This document shows, in pieces, positions 32,710 to 42,800 of a stretch of 64,000 nucleotides of DNA. The DNA is from Acrocarpospora phusangensis (lineage in GTDB: Bacteria > Actinomycetota > Actinomycetes > Streptosporangiales > Streptosporangiaceae), in contig NZ_BOOA01000003.1 in the NCBI RefSeq assembly GCF_016862995.1, positions 1-64,000 on the forward strand. The letters run 5' to 3'. The notes under the pieces are model-generated. The model was not told the DNA's origin. It did no database searches and worked only from the letters and a program-made list of their open reading frames with translations. Made by a program: the position numbers and the translations under genes. Position 1 is the first letter of the stretch. The number at the start of each line of letters is the position of its first letter.

Positions 32710-34128
32710 ATGGAACTCGCGCGGCCGGTGGAGATGGTCCTGGCGCACGGGGTGGGCGGGCGGCAGGACCTGCCGATTCCGTTCGAGGCGGCCGTCGCCG
32801 GGGCGGCCGTCGCGCTCGTGGTGTCCTTCGCGGCGCTCGGGTTCGCGTGGCGGGAGCCCCGGCTCGCCGGTGTGCCGTCGTATCTCGGACGGAGTTCGAG
32901 TTGGGTTCCGCAGGCGGTCGGGCTCGTGGTCGCCGCGTATTTCTGCGTCGGCCTGCTGTTCGGTCCTGACACTCCGGACAATCCCACGGCGGGTGTCTTC
33001 TACGTCCTCTTCTGGGTCGGGCTGGTCCCGTTATCCCTGGTCTTCGGGCCCATCTGGCGAAATTTCAATCCATTGCGGACGTTGCACCGGCTGGCGTGCG
33101 CGCTCCTGCGCCGCGATCCCGACCAGGGCTGGCGGCGACTCTCCCCGCGCGTCGGCTACTGGCCCGCCACCGCCGGCCTGCTCGCCTTCGTCTGGCTGGA
33201 GCTGGTGGCCCCCGACCGTGCCACCCTCCCCGTCATCTCCCTCTGGCTGGCCCTGTACGTCGTGGCCACCCTCACCGGAGCCGCCATCTACGGCGCCCAG
33301 TGGTTCGACAAAGGCGACGCCTTCGAGGCGTACAGCACCCTGATCGGCAGCCTCTCCCCGATCACCCGTGTTCCCCCACCCGCTTCCCGCAAGGCCAAGG
33401 CGCGATCAGCCGCCTCCACCAACCCGCGTTCCAAGGGCGGAAAATCAACAGACCGCGCGAAGCGCGCCCCCGGCACCCGGTCGGGGAACGCGTACAAACT
33501 GGCCTGGCGGAACCCCCTCGACGGGATGGCCGGTCTCGCGTACGCGCCCGGTCTACCCGCGCTGGTGATCGTGCTGCTGGGCTCCACCATGTACGACAGC
33601 GTCTCCAACGCCCCCGTCTGGGTGCAGTTCGTCCAGGAAAGCGACCTGCCCGCCCCTCTCATGGGCACCTTCGGCCTGCTCGCCGTCATCGGCCTGGTGC
33701 TCGCGCTGTTCCTGGGCGCGACCACCTGGGCGGCCCGCCTGGGCGGTGCCACTCCCGCCACGACGGCCGGGGAGCTCGCGCACTCCCTGGTCCCGATCGC
33801 GGTCGGCTACCTGGTCGCGCACTACTTCACGCTGTTCCTCTTCGAGGGCCAGCACACCCTGGCCCTGCTCTCCGACCCTCTCGACACGGGCGCGAACTGG
33901 CTGGGCACCGCGAACTGGACATTGCAGAGCATGGGCGCGACTCCCGCGTCCATCGCCATGCTTCAGGTCACGGTCATCGTGATCGGCCACGTGCTCGGCA
34001 CCGTCCTCGCCCACGACCGAGCACTCACGCTCTTCCCGCACCGGACCGCCGTCGTCGGCCAGATCCCGCTGATGGCCCTCATGGTGATCTACACCGTCGC
34101 GGGCCTGCTCTTCCTGTTCGCCACCTAG
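32710..34128 (+). CDS. Polytopic membrane protein linked to CopC and cupredoxin
   Basis: A 472-aa protein with roughly ten hydrophobic segments and a basic, low-complexity cytoplasmic loop at about 220-260 (ASRKAKARSA). No known domain is recognised. His and Trp occur in or near segments (HYFTLFLFEGQH). It follows the cupredoxin-like lipoprotein almost directly; GTG 32704 (overlapping its stop) is an alternative start. The conserved order CopC/cupredoxin/membrane protein suggests a copper-linked channel or assembly factor, an inference from context only. Confidence 0.75.
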   Translation: MELARPVEMVLAHGVGGRQDLPIPFEAAVAGAAVALVVSFAALGFAWREPRLAGVPSYLGRSSSWVPQAVGLVVAAYFCVGLLFGPDTPDNPTAGVFYVLFWVGLVPLSLVFGPIWRNFNPLRTLHRLACALLRRDPDQGWRRLSPRVGYWPATAGLLAFVWLELVAPDRATLPVISLWLALYVVATLTGAAIYGAQWFDKGDAFEAYSTLIGSLSPITRVPPPASRKAKARSAASTNPRSKGGKSTDRAKRAPGTRSGNAYKLAWRNPLDGMAGLAYAPGLPALVIVLLGSTMYDSVSNAPVWVQFVQESDLPAPLMGTFGLLAVIGLVLALFLGATTWAARLGGATPATTAGELAHSLVPIAVGYLVAHYFTLFLFEGQHTLALLSDPLDTGANWLGTANWTLQSMGATPASIAMLQVTVIVIGHVLGTVLAHDRALTLFPHRTAVVGQIPLMALMVIYTVAGLLFLFAT

Positions 34129-34170
34129 GCCGGGCGTAGCCCGTCGAGAGTTCGCGGAGTGACCGGCCGG

Positions 34171-34464
34171 CTATTTGGTGCCGAGCAGGTCCACCGGCCT
34201 GATGTCGGGCGGCTCGGCGAGCATGGTGTCGGCCGCGCCCATCAGGGCCCGCGCGATCTTGCCCTCCATGTGGCTGGTGCGTCCGCCTTCGTTGTTGAAG
34301 GTGTCGAAGAGCCCGAAGGTGGTGGCGCTCTCCCGGAAGGCGTACCAGTGGACGGTGAAGTCCTCCTCGTGGGCGAGGGTGACCGCGTCCCGCAGCATCT
34401 CGGCCACCTGCTCGGCATACTCCGGCTTGGCCTCAATCCTGGCAATAAGCCCGATACTCGGCAT
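34171..34464 (-). CDS. Antibiotic biosynthesis monooxygenase (ABM/YgiN-like) domain protein
   Basis: A 97-aa ferredoxin-like-fold protein. The starting strand IGLIARIEAKPEYAEQVAEML, the central HEEDFTVHWYAFRES and FDTFNNEGGRTSHM fit the ABM family of cofactor-free monooxygenases and quinol-related enzymes. ATG 34464 follows GAGGAGGACG. Substrate is unknown. It is divergent from the tautomerase and BTAD regulator genes. Confidence 0.85.
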   Translation of the reverse strand: MPSIGLIARIEAKPEYAEQVAEMLRDAVTLAHEEDFTVHWYAFRESATTFGLFDTFNNEGGRTSHMEGKIARALMGAADTMLAEPPDIRPVDLLGTK

Positions 34465-34686
34465 CCCGTCCTCCTCTGCCTGAAGCCCGACCTCCGTTAC
34501 AAATAACGACGAACCAACGGAGGCTGGAGTCAACATAGTGGGCGCAGCGAAACAATTGCATGTCGATTGGCGATCGTTGCGGATGTGCAAACATCGTCCG
34601 GGTCCTCGGAAGTGAGGGAAACTCACACGCTGACTCACACGAGGTCCAGGCAAGGTGAACCCTGTCGGAACAATCGAGGGGGAAAC

Positions 34687-34902
34687 ATGCCACTCATCAA
34701 CGTGAAGGTCATCGAGGGCGTTTTCGACGACGCGCAGAAGGCCGAGATCGTCAAGTCCCTCACCGAGGCGATGGTGAGCGTCGAGGGGGAGAACATGCGC
34801 TCGGTCACGTGGGTCGTCATCGAGGACGTCAAGAGCGGTGACTGGGGGATCGGTGGCACGCCGCTGACCACGGGCGACGTGAGGGCCCTGGCCGCGGGTT
34901 GA
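34687..34902 (+). CDS. 4-oxalocrotonate tautomerase family protein
   Basis: A 71-aa tautomerase subunit. After removal of Met the N-terminal residue is the catalytic Pro (PLINVKVIEGVF), and the remainder fits the beta-alpha-beta fold of the family. Members convert keto and enol acids. GAGGGGGAAAC precedes the ATG. It lies directly before the BTAD regulator and opposite the ABM gene. Confidence 0.88.
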   Translation: MPLINVKVIEGVFDDAQKAEIVKSLTEAMVSVEGENMRSVTWVVIEDVKSGDWGIGGTPLTTGDVRALAAG

Positions 34903-34949
34903 CGAAGGAACGCGAAGCGCCGTCGGGATCCCCGAAGGGGTGGAGTGCG

Positions 34950-36764
34950 ATGTTGACGATCCGGTTGCTCGGGGCGCCGGCCATCGAGCGGGACGGCCAG
35001 CCGGTCCGCTCGCCCCGGGGCCGCAAGGCGTGGGCTCTGCTCAGCTACGTGCTGCTGGCGGAGCGCCCGACGAGCCGACGGCACCTGGCCGACCTGCTGT
35101 TCGCCGACGCCGACGACCCGCTGGGCGCGCTGCGCTGGACCCTCGCCGAACTCCGCCGCGCGCTGGGCAAACGCGACGTGCTCGGCGGGGACCCCGTCTC
35201 TCCGGACCTGGGCGAGGACGTGGCCGTCGACCTGGAGCAGATCACCCGGGAGTACGCCGACCCGGCTCCGCTCCTCGACGTCGGCGGAGAACTGCTCGAA
35301 GGGGTGCACCTCACCTCCAGCCTCGAATTCGAGTCGTGGCTGCTGGTGGAGCGCCACCGCGTCTCGGCCCGGGTCGAGGCGCGGCTGCGTCAGGCGGCGG
35401 TCGCGCTGCTGGCCGGGGGACGGGCGCGCGACGCGGTCACGTACGCCTCGCGGGTCGTGGCCCGCAACCCACTGGAGGAGGGAAACCACGAGCTGCTGGT
35501 ACGGAGCCTCGCCGCGACGGGGGACAGGATCGCCGCGCTGCGGCAGGTCGCGGTCTGCGAGGACCTCCTGCGCCGGGAGCTCGGGGTGGCGGCCTCGCCC
35601 GCGCTCCGCGAGGCCGCCACGGTCGGCACGGACAGTCCGATCGCGCCGCCGCTGAGCGGGCGGGCTGCCGCGTCCAGCCAGCTGGACGCGGGGCGGGCCG
35701 CGATCGTGGCCGGAGCCGTGGACGCGGGGTTGCAGTGTCTGCGGCGTGCGGTGGCGGAGGCGGCGCGGTGCCGGGACAGCGCCTTACAGGGGCGGGCGTT
35801 GGTGGCACTCGGGGGCGCGCTGATCCACGCCGCGCGCGGCAGGGACGAGGAGGGCATCGTCGCGATCCACGAGGCCATCCAGCTGGCGAGCACGACCGGC
35901 GACCGGGTCACGGCGGTGACCGCGCATCGGGAGCTGGGCTTCGTGGAGGCGCAGGCGGGGCGGCGCGGTACGGCCGACGCCTGGCTGGCGAAGGCGCAGG
36001 CCTTGGCGGAGACCGATCAAGAGCTGGCCGCGCTGCTGGCGGTGCGGGGGAAGAACGCCTCCGACACGGGGGACTATCCGGCGGCGTTCGGCTATCTCCA
36101 TGACTCGGTGGAGCGTGCGGAGCGTTGCGCCGATCATCGTCAGCAGGCGTGGTCGCTCTCGATGGTGGCGCGGGCGCATCTGCTCCGAGCCGAACGGAGT
36201 CAGGCCGCCGCCGCCCTCGCCCGCGCTCTGGAAGGTGTGTACGAGCAGCGCTGGATGGCGTTTCTGCCCTGGCCGCAGACCCTCCGTGCCGAACTCGACC
36301 TCCAGGATGGTGATCTCGAAGCCGCCGCGGACCGGCTCGAACAGGCGTGGGAACTGGCCCGCCAGCTCGACGACTCCTGCTGGGAGGGCATGGCGGCGCG
36401 TGGACTCGGGCTGCTCAGCGCGGCCAGAGGCGACTATCCCGCCGCCACGAAATGGCAGGACGAGGCGGCCTTCCGGTGCATCCGGACCCCCGACCGATAC
36501 CAGTGGGTCCACGGGTACGGGTTGGACGCCGCCATCGGCACCGCCATCGAGCACGGCGACCATGAGCGGGCCCGCTCCCTGGTCGGGAACCTGGCGTCGC
36601 TGGCCGCGCGCTGCGACATGCGCGAACTGGTGGTGCGTGCGCAGGTGCATCGGTTCCGGCTGGGCGATCAGCCGGCGCTGGCGGCGGCGCGGCTGCTCGG
36701 CGCGGACATCGACAATCCGGCCTTGGCGCGGTTGATCCGCGACGCCGGCAAACGGTCCGCGTGA
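34950..36764 (+). CDS. BTAD-domain transcriptional regulator with TPR repeats
   Basis: A 604-aa regulator. The N-terminal winged helix (MLTIRLLGAPAIERDGQ, then RKAWALLSYVLLAERPTSR) and the bacterial transcriptional activation domain (to about 225) match the SARP/AfsR class. The remaining 380 residues are helical TPR-type repeats without an NB-ARC ATPase. Such proteins activate nearby small-molecule genes. ATG 34950 with GGAG 4 nt upstream is chosen; an in-frame TTG at 34899 would overlap the tautomerase. Targets are unknown; the surrounding ABM, tautomerase and carboxymuconolactone genes are candidates. Confidence 0.85.
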   Translation: MLTIRLLGAPAIERDGQPVRSPRGRKAWALLSYVLLAERPTSRRHLADLLFADADDPLGALRWTLAELRRALGKRDVLGGDPVSPDLGEDVAVDLEQITREYADPAPLLDVGGELLEGVHLTSSLEFESWLLVERHRVSARVEARLRQAAVALLAGGRARDAVTYASRVVARNPLEEGNHELLVRSLAATGDRIAALRQVAVCEDLLRRELGVAASPALREAATVGTDSPIAPPLSGRAAASSQLDAGRAAIVAGAVDAGLQCLRRAVAEAARCRDSALQGRALVALGGALIHAARGRDEEGIVAIHEAIQLASTTGDRVTAVTAHRELGFVEAQAGRRGTADAWLAKAQALAETDQELAALLAVRGKNASDTGDYPAAFGYLHDSVERAERCADHRQQAWSLSMVARAHLLRAERSQAAAALARALEGVYEQRWMAFLPWPQTLRAELDLQDGDLEAAADRLEQAWELARQLDDSCWEGMAARGLGLLSAARGDYPAATKWQDEAAFRCIRTPDRYQWVHGYGLDAAIGTAIEHGDHERARSLVGNLASLAARCDMRELVVRAQVHRFRLGDQPALAAARLLGADIDNPALARLIRDAGKRSA

Positions 36765-36798
36765 GTCCGTTCGGATATCGCAGAAAGCGAGTTTTGTA

Positions 36799-37389
36799 AT
36801 GAGTGGTATTGGGTTTCTTGGCATGCCTGAACTGGGTGACGAGGCGAAGCGCATCTTCGACGAGGACGTGGAGGATCTGGGATATGTCATGAATGTGTCC
36901 AGGCTCTGGGCGTACCAGCCGAAGGCGGTGAAGTTGTTTTTCGGGCTGTTCCGGGAGGTCAGCGTCCCGCATGGACTGGATGATCGGCAGCGCGCGATTC
37001 TGGTGGTCGCCTGTGCGTCGGCGTTCGGGGATTCGTACTGTTCGCTGGTGTGGGGGACGCGGTTGGCCGCCGCCGCCGGGGAGGAGGTCGCGTCCGGTGT
37101 TCTGACGGGGAGTGACACCGGTTTGACCGGTGAGGAGCGGGCGATGGCGCGGTGGGCCCGGAAGGTCGCGCGTGATCCGACGAGGACCACTCAGGCGGAT
37201 GTGCGGGAGCTGAGGGACGCGGGGATCAGTGATGAGCGTATCTTCGCGATGACCGCGTTCGTGGCTCTGCGGATCGCGTTCGCCACCGTCAACGACGCGC
37301 TCGGGGTCCCACCGGACTCCGCGTATCGGACGCGTGCGCCGGAGGCCGTTCTCAGTGCTGTGACGTTCGGTCGTTCGTTTCAGGACTGA
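36799..37389 (+). CDS. Carboxymuconolactone decarboxylase/AhpD-like protein
   Basis: A 196-aa helical protein with the AhpD-like core (LDDRQRAILVVACASAFGDSYCSLVWG). The usual CxxC...H redox site is reduced to a single Cys in YCSLVWG without the following His, so peroxidase-partner activity is unlikely. Its role is unknown. It follows the BTAD regulator by 34 bp. Its 3' end overlaps the convergent phosphatase gene by 38 bp. Confidence 0.8.
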   Translation: MSGIGFLGMPELGDEAKRIFDEDVEDLGYVMNVSRLWAYQPKAVKLFFGLFREVSVPHGLDDRQRAILVVACASAFGDSYCSLVWGTRLAAAAGEEVASGVLTGSDTGLTGEERAMARWARKVARDPTRTTQADVRELRDAGISDERIFAMTAFVALRIAFATVNDALGVPPDSAYRTRAPEAVLSAVTFGRSFQD

Positions 37390-37819
37390 AACGTTCGACC
37401 CAGCGTCGTTGCCAGGGTGTCTCGACCGCGTGCGGATGGTAATTCGCCCGGGTCCAGGCGACCGCTTCTCTGGGTGGCACTCCGGACAGAATGGCGAGGC
37501 ACGCGATCACGGTTCCGGTCCGGCCGATGCCCCCGCCGCAGGCGACTTCCACGTTTCGTCCCGCTTGGGCGAGTTCGTACAGGGCGTGGATTTCGCGGAT
37601 GGCGTGGTTCCTGTCGCGGGGGAGGCGGAAATCGGGCCAGTCGAGCCACTCGTGCGGCCAGGTGAGTGAAGGGTCGTGTTGTTGCCGGAGTCGCGGGGAG
37701 CCCAGGTAGAGGCCGTGATCCGGGGATGGCCTGTCGGGGGCGGGCCGCCGGAGCCCGCGGCCGCGAACCCATGCCTGGCCGGGAAGGTTTATCGCGCCGA
37801 CGAGTCGCCTTTCATTCAC
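37352..37819 (-). CDS. Protein tyrosine phosphatase-like protein
   Basis: A 155-aa protein. The P-loop ACGGGIGRTGTV is a CxxxxxR phosphatase motif with Cys near residue 106. The WPDF motif lies about 30 residues upstream, supplying a possible general-acid Asp, as in dual-specificity phosphatases. Start GTG 37819 is chosen with AGGATGGA upstream. Substrate unknown. It overlaps the carboxymuconolactone gene end to end by 38 bp. Confidence 0.8.
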   Translation of the reverse strand: MNERRLVGAINLPGQAWVRGRGLRRPAPDRPSPDHGLYLGSPRLRQQHDPSLTWPHEWLDWPDFRLPRDRNHAIREIHALYELAQAGRNVEVACGGGIGRTGTVIACLAILSGVPPREAVAWTRANYHPHAVETPWQRRWVERFSPETNDRTSQH

Positions 37820-38081
37820 CTGTCCATCCTGGCGTACACATATGCCGGGACTCCTGGAATGGTTCACGGCTGATTCACGTTCCCGCGCGTCCACCGATCT
37901 TGTTCGGCGTGGCGGAGTACCTTGGTCCGTACGGCTGGCGGCGTTCAGTGCCATTGATCGTCCCAGCTCAACCTGTCCATGACAGTCGTGAGTCATGGTT
38001 TTTGACTCATGCTGTGACTTACTGGGTCTAGATGATCAAAAGCTAATAAGGGGCTCGTGACCGAACTGGAGAGGACCCGAC

Positions 38082-38249
38082 ATGATCGACCAGCGGAGTG
38101 CTTTGATCTGTGTTTTCGGGGCTGTCGCGGCGGCGGTCGCCGCGGGATTGATGCTGGCGGACGCGCAGAGCTGGCCGGCTGCGCTGCTGACCGCGGGGGC
38201 CACATTCGGGACCACGGTGGTGGCCGTCCACACGCTGATCAAACGCTAG
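38082..38249 (+). CDS. Small membrane protein (55 aa)
   Basis: A 55-aa protein with two predicted membrane helices (ALICVFGAVAAAVAAGLML and WPAALLTAGATFGTTVVAV) and a basic C-terminus (LIKR). GAGAGGACC precedes the ATG. Not recognised; the hydrophobic pattern and ribosome site support a real gene. Confidence 0.6.
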   Translation: MIDQRSALICVFGAVAAAVAAGLMLADAQSWPAALLTAGATFGTTVVAVHTLIKR

Positions 38250-38295
38250 CCGGAGTGCATCTGCCCGGGTGACTCGGGTGTCTAGAGTGACCGGT

Positions 38296-38517
38296 ATGAC
38301 GGACACGCGCACCCCTGCCCCCGCGGCGTGTACGACCGGAGCGGGACGGCCTGCCTTCGTCGTGAACATCGAGGTCTTCCTGGAGCGGGACGGGCGCTGG
38401 CTGCTGATCAGGCGAGGGGAGAAGGAGGCGCACGCGCCCGGCACGCTCGCCGGTATCGGCGGCAAGGTCGAGATCGGCCCGCCCTGGATCCTGCGCACCC
38501 TCACCCGTCTCAGGTAG
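38296..38517 (+). pseudogene. NUDIX hydrolase remnant, Nudix box deleted
   Basis: A 73-codon frame. The first part (FVVNIEVFLERDGRWLLIRRG, then PGTLAGIGGKVEIG) is the N-terminal half of a NUDIX domain and ends at the first Gly residues of the Nudix box. It then jumps to PPWILRTLTRLR and stops. The REExxEExGU part of the catalytic motif is missing, so the product cannot hydrolyse nucleotides. The tail looks like the end of a similar protein, suggesting an internal deletion. Its last 8 bp overlap the convergent Lrp gene. Confidence 0.7.
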
Positions 38518-38962
38518 GCAGCGGCCGGTCGTTCACCACGTGCTTCATGACAAGGGTGGAGTTCAGGCGCTGCACCCCGGGAAGCGCGGACAGCACGTCG
38601 TCCTCCAGTTCCTGGTAGGCGGTCAGATCCGCGGTGACGATCCGCAGCAGGTAGTCGGGATCGCCGAACAGCCGCTGCGCCTGGACGACCTCGGGCACCT
38701 TGGCCACGGCCGCCTCGAAGCCGAGCAGCGTCTCCCGATCCTCCTGCCGCATTGTCACGAAAACCAGCGCCTGGAACGTCAACCCGAGCGCGTTGGCGTC
38801 GACCACCGCGCGATACCCGCGAATCGTTCCGCTGCGTTCCAGTTCGCGCAGCCGCCGATGGCACGGCGACACGCTCAACCCCACCCGGGCGGCCAACTCC
38901 GTGATGGTGAGCCGGCCGTCCTCCTGAAGCACCGCAAGGATCTTCCGGTCGATCGCATCCAC
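38510..38962 (-). CDS. Lrp/AsnC-family transcriptional regulator
   Basis: A 150-aa amino-acid-responsive regulator. The N-terminal HTH (MDAIDRKILAVLQEDGRLTI, then GLSVSPCHRRLRELE) is followed by the RAM effector domain (FVTMRQEDRETLLGFEAAV). It is divergent from a LysE-type exporter 110 bp away, the standard arrangement in which Lrp induces export of an amino acid when it accumulates. Confidence 0.92.
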   Translation of the reverse strand: MDAIDRKILAVLQEDGRLTITELAARVGLSVSPCHRRLRELERSGTIRGYRAVVDANALGLTFQALVFVTMRQEDRETLLGFEAAVAKVPEVVQAQRLFGDPDYLLRIVTADLTAYQELEDDVLSALPGVQRLNSTLVMKHVVNDRPLPT

Positions 38963-39072
38963 GGAGAAAATCCTTCCACAGAGCCGCTTTCAACGCGGGA
39001 AACTTAGAAACATCTTTGACCACATCGATCGTATTCTTCCAATGGCTACAGCCTAATGGGAGGAATGCATTC

Positions 39073-39690
39073 ATGCCCGCTACCTCGGTGCTCGCTTTCT
39101 GGGCGGTCGCATTCCTTCTCATCGTCGTCCCCGGCGCCGATTGGGCATTCACCATCAGCGCCGGACTACGCGGCCGATCGGTCTTTCCGGCAGTGACCGG
39201 CCTGGTCGTCGGGTACGGCGCGATCACCGTCGTCGTGGCGGCCGGAGTCGGCGCGCTGGTCGCCGGTTCCCCGGCCGTCCTGACCGGCCTCACCCTGGTC
39301 GGCGGCTGCTACCTCATCTGGCACGGCGTCACGACCTTCGCCCACCCCGCCACTCCCACGACCCCGGCCGGTGACCTGGCCGGGACCGACTGGAACATGT
39401 TCTTGCGTGGCATCGGCGTCAGCGGCCTCAATCCCAAAGGACTGCTGATCTTCCTGGCGCTGCTCCCGCAGTTCACCGACCCCCAGGGCGCCTGGCCTGT
39501 CGCCGGGCAGATCGGCGTGCTCGGGCTGGCGTTCATGGCCACCTGTGCCCTGTTCTATCTCTGTCTGGGCACTCTTGTCCGTACCGCACTGCACCACCGG
39601 CCCGCCGCGGCCCGTCTGATCAGCCGCCTGTCCGGCGCCGCCATGACCGGCATCGGCGCCTGGCTGCTCGTAGAAATACTCGGGCGTTAA
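39073..39690 (+). CDS. LysE/RhtB-family amino acid exporter
   Basis: A 205-aa protein with about six membrane segments. The N-terminal VAFLLIVVPGADWAFTIS and the GLNPKGLLIFLALLPQF motif near residue 115 are diagnostic of the LysE family. It exports a basic or hydroxylated amino acid. GGGAGG lies 9 nt before ATG 39073. Likely controlled by the divergent Lrp gene. Confidence 0.92.
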   Translation: MPATSVLAFWAVAFLLIVVPGADWAFTISAGLRGRSVFPAVTGLVVGYGAITVVVAAGVGALVAGSPAVLTGLTLVGGCYLIWHGVTTFAHPATPTTPAGDLAGTDWNMFLRGIGVSGLNPKGLLIFLALLPQFTDPQGAWPVAGQIGVLGLAFMATCALFYLCLGTLVRTALHHRPAAARLISRLSGAAMTGIGAWLLVEILGR

Positions 39691-39805
39691 TTCGGGCGCC
39701 GGAATTCCGGCTGACTTTGTTGCGGAACCTTTGGCCACCTGTTTGTCTTTCTCCGCCGGCGTCTGCGCGATATCAGCCTGGCGGGTGGAGGTGAGTGCGC
39801 TGCGC

Positions 39806-42800
39806 ATGGCCAAGTACGCCACGCTGATCCTGGCGGGAGCGGCGGCGCTGGTCGCGGGCGGGGTGGCGGTCAACCAGATCCTGGACGACGGGAAACTCAG
39901 CTGGACCTGGGCCTACCTGGCGTTCGGGCTCATGATCCTGAGCGCGCTCCTGGCCTCCGCCGTCGAGATGGCGTACGGCCCGGGCCGCGCGGCGGACCGG
40001 GTCCCCCGGATCTACCGGCGGACGTACATGCGCCAGGTGCGCGCCTCGGTCGCCGACATGGAGACGATCGGCGTCGTCACCCAGGGCGAGTTCGTCCTGC
40101 GGGCGAAACAGGTCTACGTGGACGTGGTCCTGCAACCGCGTCCGGCGCGGGAAGCGGTCGGGGACGGCGGGATCGGCGTGCTCGTGCCGCCTGCCGAGCC
40201 GGGCGCGCGGCGCGGACCGCTGGCGGCGTTCCTCACCCGGGGGCGGGTGCTGGCCGTGCTGGGGCCGGCGGGGTCGGGCAAGACCACGATGGCGCGGACC
40301 ACCGCGCTGCACCTCGCCGAGCGCCACTGGCGGTTCTGGCGGCTGGAGTTCTGGCGGCGGCGGTCCCTGCCGGTGCTGCTGTACCTGCGGGACCACACCG
40401 AGGCGGTGACGGCGGGGGAGCCGCCGACGCTGGCCGAGGTGGCGGTGACCGCGCCGTGGTTGCGCGGGAAGATTCCGGCCCGCTGGCTGGACCGCTGGCT
40501 CGACCGGGGCCGCTGCGTGGTGCTGCTCGACGGCCTGGACGAGATCGCCAGTGTCGAGGAGCGGCGGCGCGCGGTCGTCTGGGTGAGCGGCCAGATCGCG
40601 CGCTATCCCGGCAACGCCTTCGTGGTGACCTCCCGGCCGCACGGGTACCTGAGCAATCCCCTGCCGACCAGCGACGTGCTGCAGGTGCAGCGGTTCACGC
40701 CCGACCAGATCGCGTCGTTCCTGCGGTTCTGGTACCGCGCGATCGAACGGCGGGCCCGGGAGGGCCGCGCCGGGGACGTCCAGATGATCGCCGACAGCCA
40801 GGCGAGCGACCTGGTCGGCCGGCTGCGGCGCACGCCGGCGCTCTACGACCTGGCCACCAACCCGCTGCTGCTCACCATGATCGCGAACGTGCACCGGTAC
40901 CGGGGCGCGTTGCCCGGCAGCCGTGCCGCCCTTTATGCCGAGATGTGCGACGTACTGCTGCATCGCCGTCAGGAGGCCAAGAACCTCGCCGATCCGGCCG
41001 GTCTGGACGGTCCGAAGAAGGAACGCATCATGCAGGAACTGGCCCTGCGCATGATGCGCAACCGGCAGCGCGACATCTCCGCCGAAGACGCGCAGAACGC
41101 GATCAGCGACGTGCTCCACCGCATGGCCCGCCACCTCACCCCGGCGCGGTTCCTGGACCACATCCGGCTCAGCGGCCTCATCCTCGAACGCGAACACGGC
41201 CAGTACGCCTTCGCCCACCTGACCCTGCAGGAGTACCTCGCCGCCATCCGCATCCGCAACCAGCCCGCCGACCTGGCGCTCCTGTCCGAGAACGTCGACG
41301 ATCCCTGGTGGCGGGAGACGACCCTGCTGTGGTGCAGCGGCGCCGACGCCAACCCCGTCGTGCGGGCGTGCCTGGACTCCGGCAGCGTCCAGGCGCTCAG
41401 CCTGGCCTTCGCCTGCGCGGACCACGCTCTCGACCTGGACGCCGAGTCACGCGACGAACTCGACGGCATCCTGGCCACCGCCGCCGCCGACCCTTCGAAG
41501 GCCCGGCTGGTAGCCGCTGTCATCGCCTCCCGCGTGCTGCACGACACGGTGCTGCTGGGCAGCGGCACCAGCCTCTGCCTCAATCCGGTCCCGGGCGATC
41601 TGTGGAACGAGTTCGCCCGCACCGAAGCCCTGCGCGGGCGGCGCACCCCGGCCCGCGACAACGGATCGGCACCGGCGACCGGAGTTCTCGTGACCGACGT
41701 TCCCCGGTTCGTGGAGTGGCTGAACACCTTGTTCGACGACGACACCAGATATACGCCGCCGTCCAGGACGGAGATCACCGGGCCCGGCTCACCCGCCACT
41801 GTCGTCGCTCGCCCCTCCTGGATCTTCGACATCGAGCATCGGCTGTACCTGCCCGCTGACGCCGCCCATCCCTACCGGCCGACTTCGGAACAGGTCGCCC
41901 GGTACCGCCACCTCATCGTCGGCCACGCCTATCCGCTTCTCAGGCTGATCACCAGTGAGTCCCCGATCAGCCTCGCCGGCCGTCTCATCTACGCGAACAT
42001 CACGAAGTGCACCGCTCCCGGCGCTCTCCTCATCCGGACCATCGAGCTTGCGGCGACCCTCTGTCATCTGCGGATCGCCCAGCCCGCTGACACGCGCTCC
42101 AAGCTGCGGGTCCTCATTCGGGTACGCGACCTCGCCCGAGACGTGACCCGCGACCTCCGCCGCGTCCGCGTCGACGTGAACGAGCGCGCGTTGGCAAAGG
42201 TCGAGGAATTGGCCCACAGCCTGGATCTGCGGCTCTCTCCCGCGCGCCCGCGCGGCCTCTTCGCCGACGAGCTTTCGAATGATCCAGGCCTCACGTTCGC
42301 CGGTGATCTCGCTCCGGATCGCATGTCGGGCGTCGTCCATGACCTCGTCCATGACCTCGCCAATGCGATCGCGCGGGCGCGGGACATCCGGATCGACACT
42401 GCGGTCCATCCGGCCGACGGTGCTGACCCGGACCTTGACCTTGGGAGTGATTTCGACAGCGTTCCCGGACGTGATCTCGACCAGGTCCTCGGCCGCCTGC
42501 TCGGCCGTGTCCTCGTCCTCTCCCGCGAGGGTGACGGCGGACAGTCCCTCGCGCTGGCTCTCGACGGTCTCCGCCATCTCGACTTCGACCTCGGTCTCGT
42601 CCGCGTCCTCGGTCGCGTCCTCGATCTCGCCCGCGACCTCTCCTTCGCCCGTTTCCGCGACTTCGACCGTGTCCACACGGAAAACGCCGCTTTCATCGAC
42701 CTGGATACCGCTCTCTTCCAGGACGATTTCGTCGGCCCCGCCCGTGCTCTCGATCTCGCTCTCGCGAACGTCGTTCAGCGCGATTTCGTCGGCCCCACCC

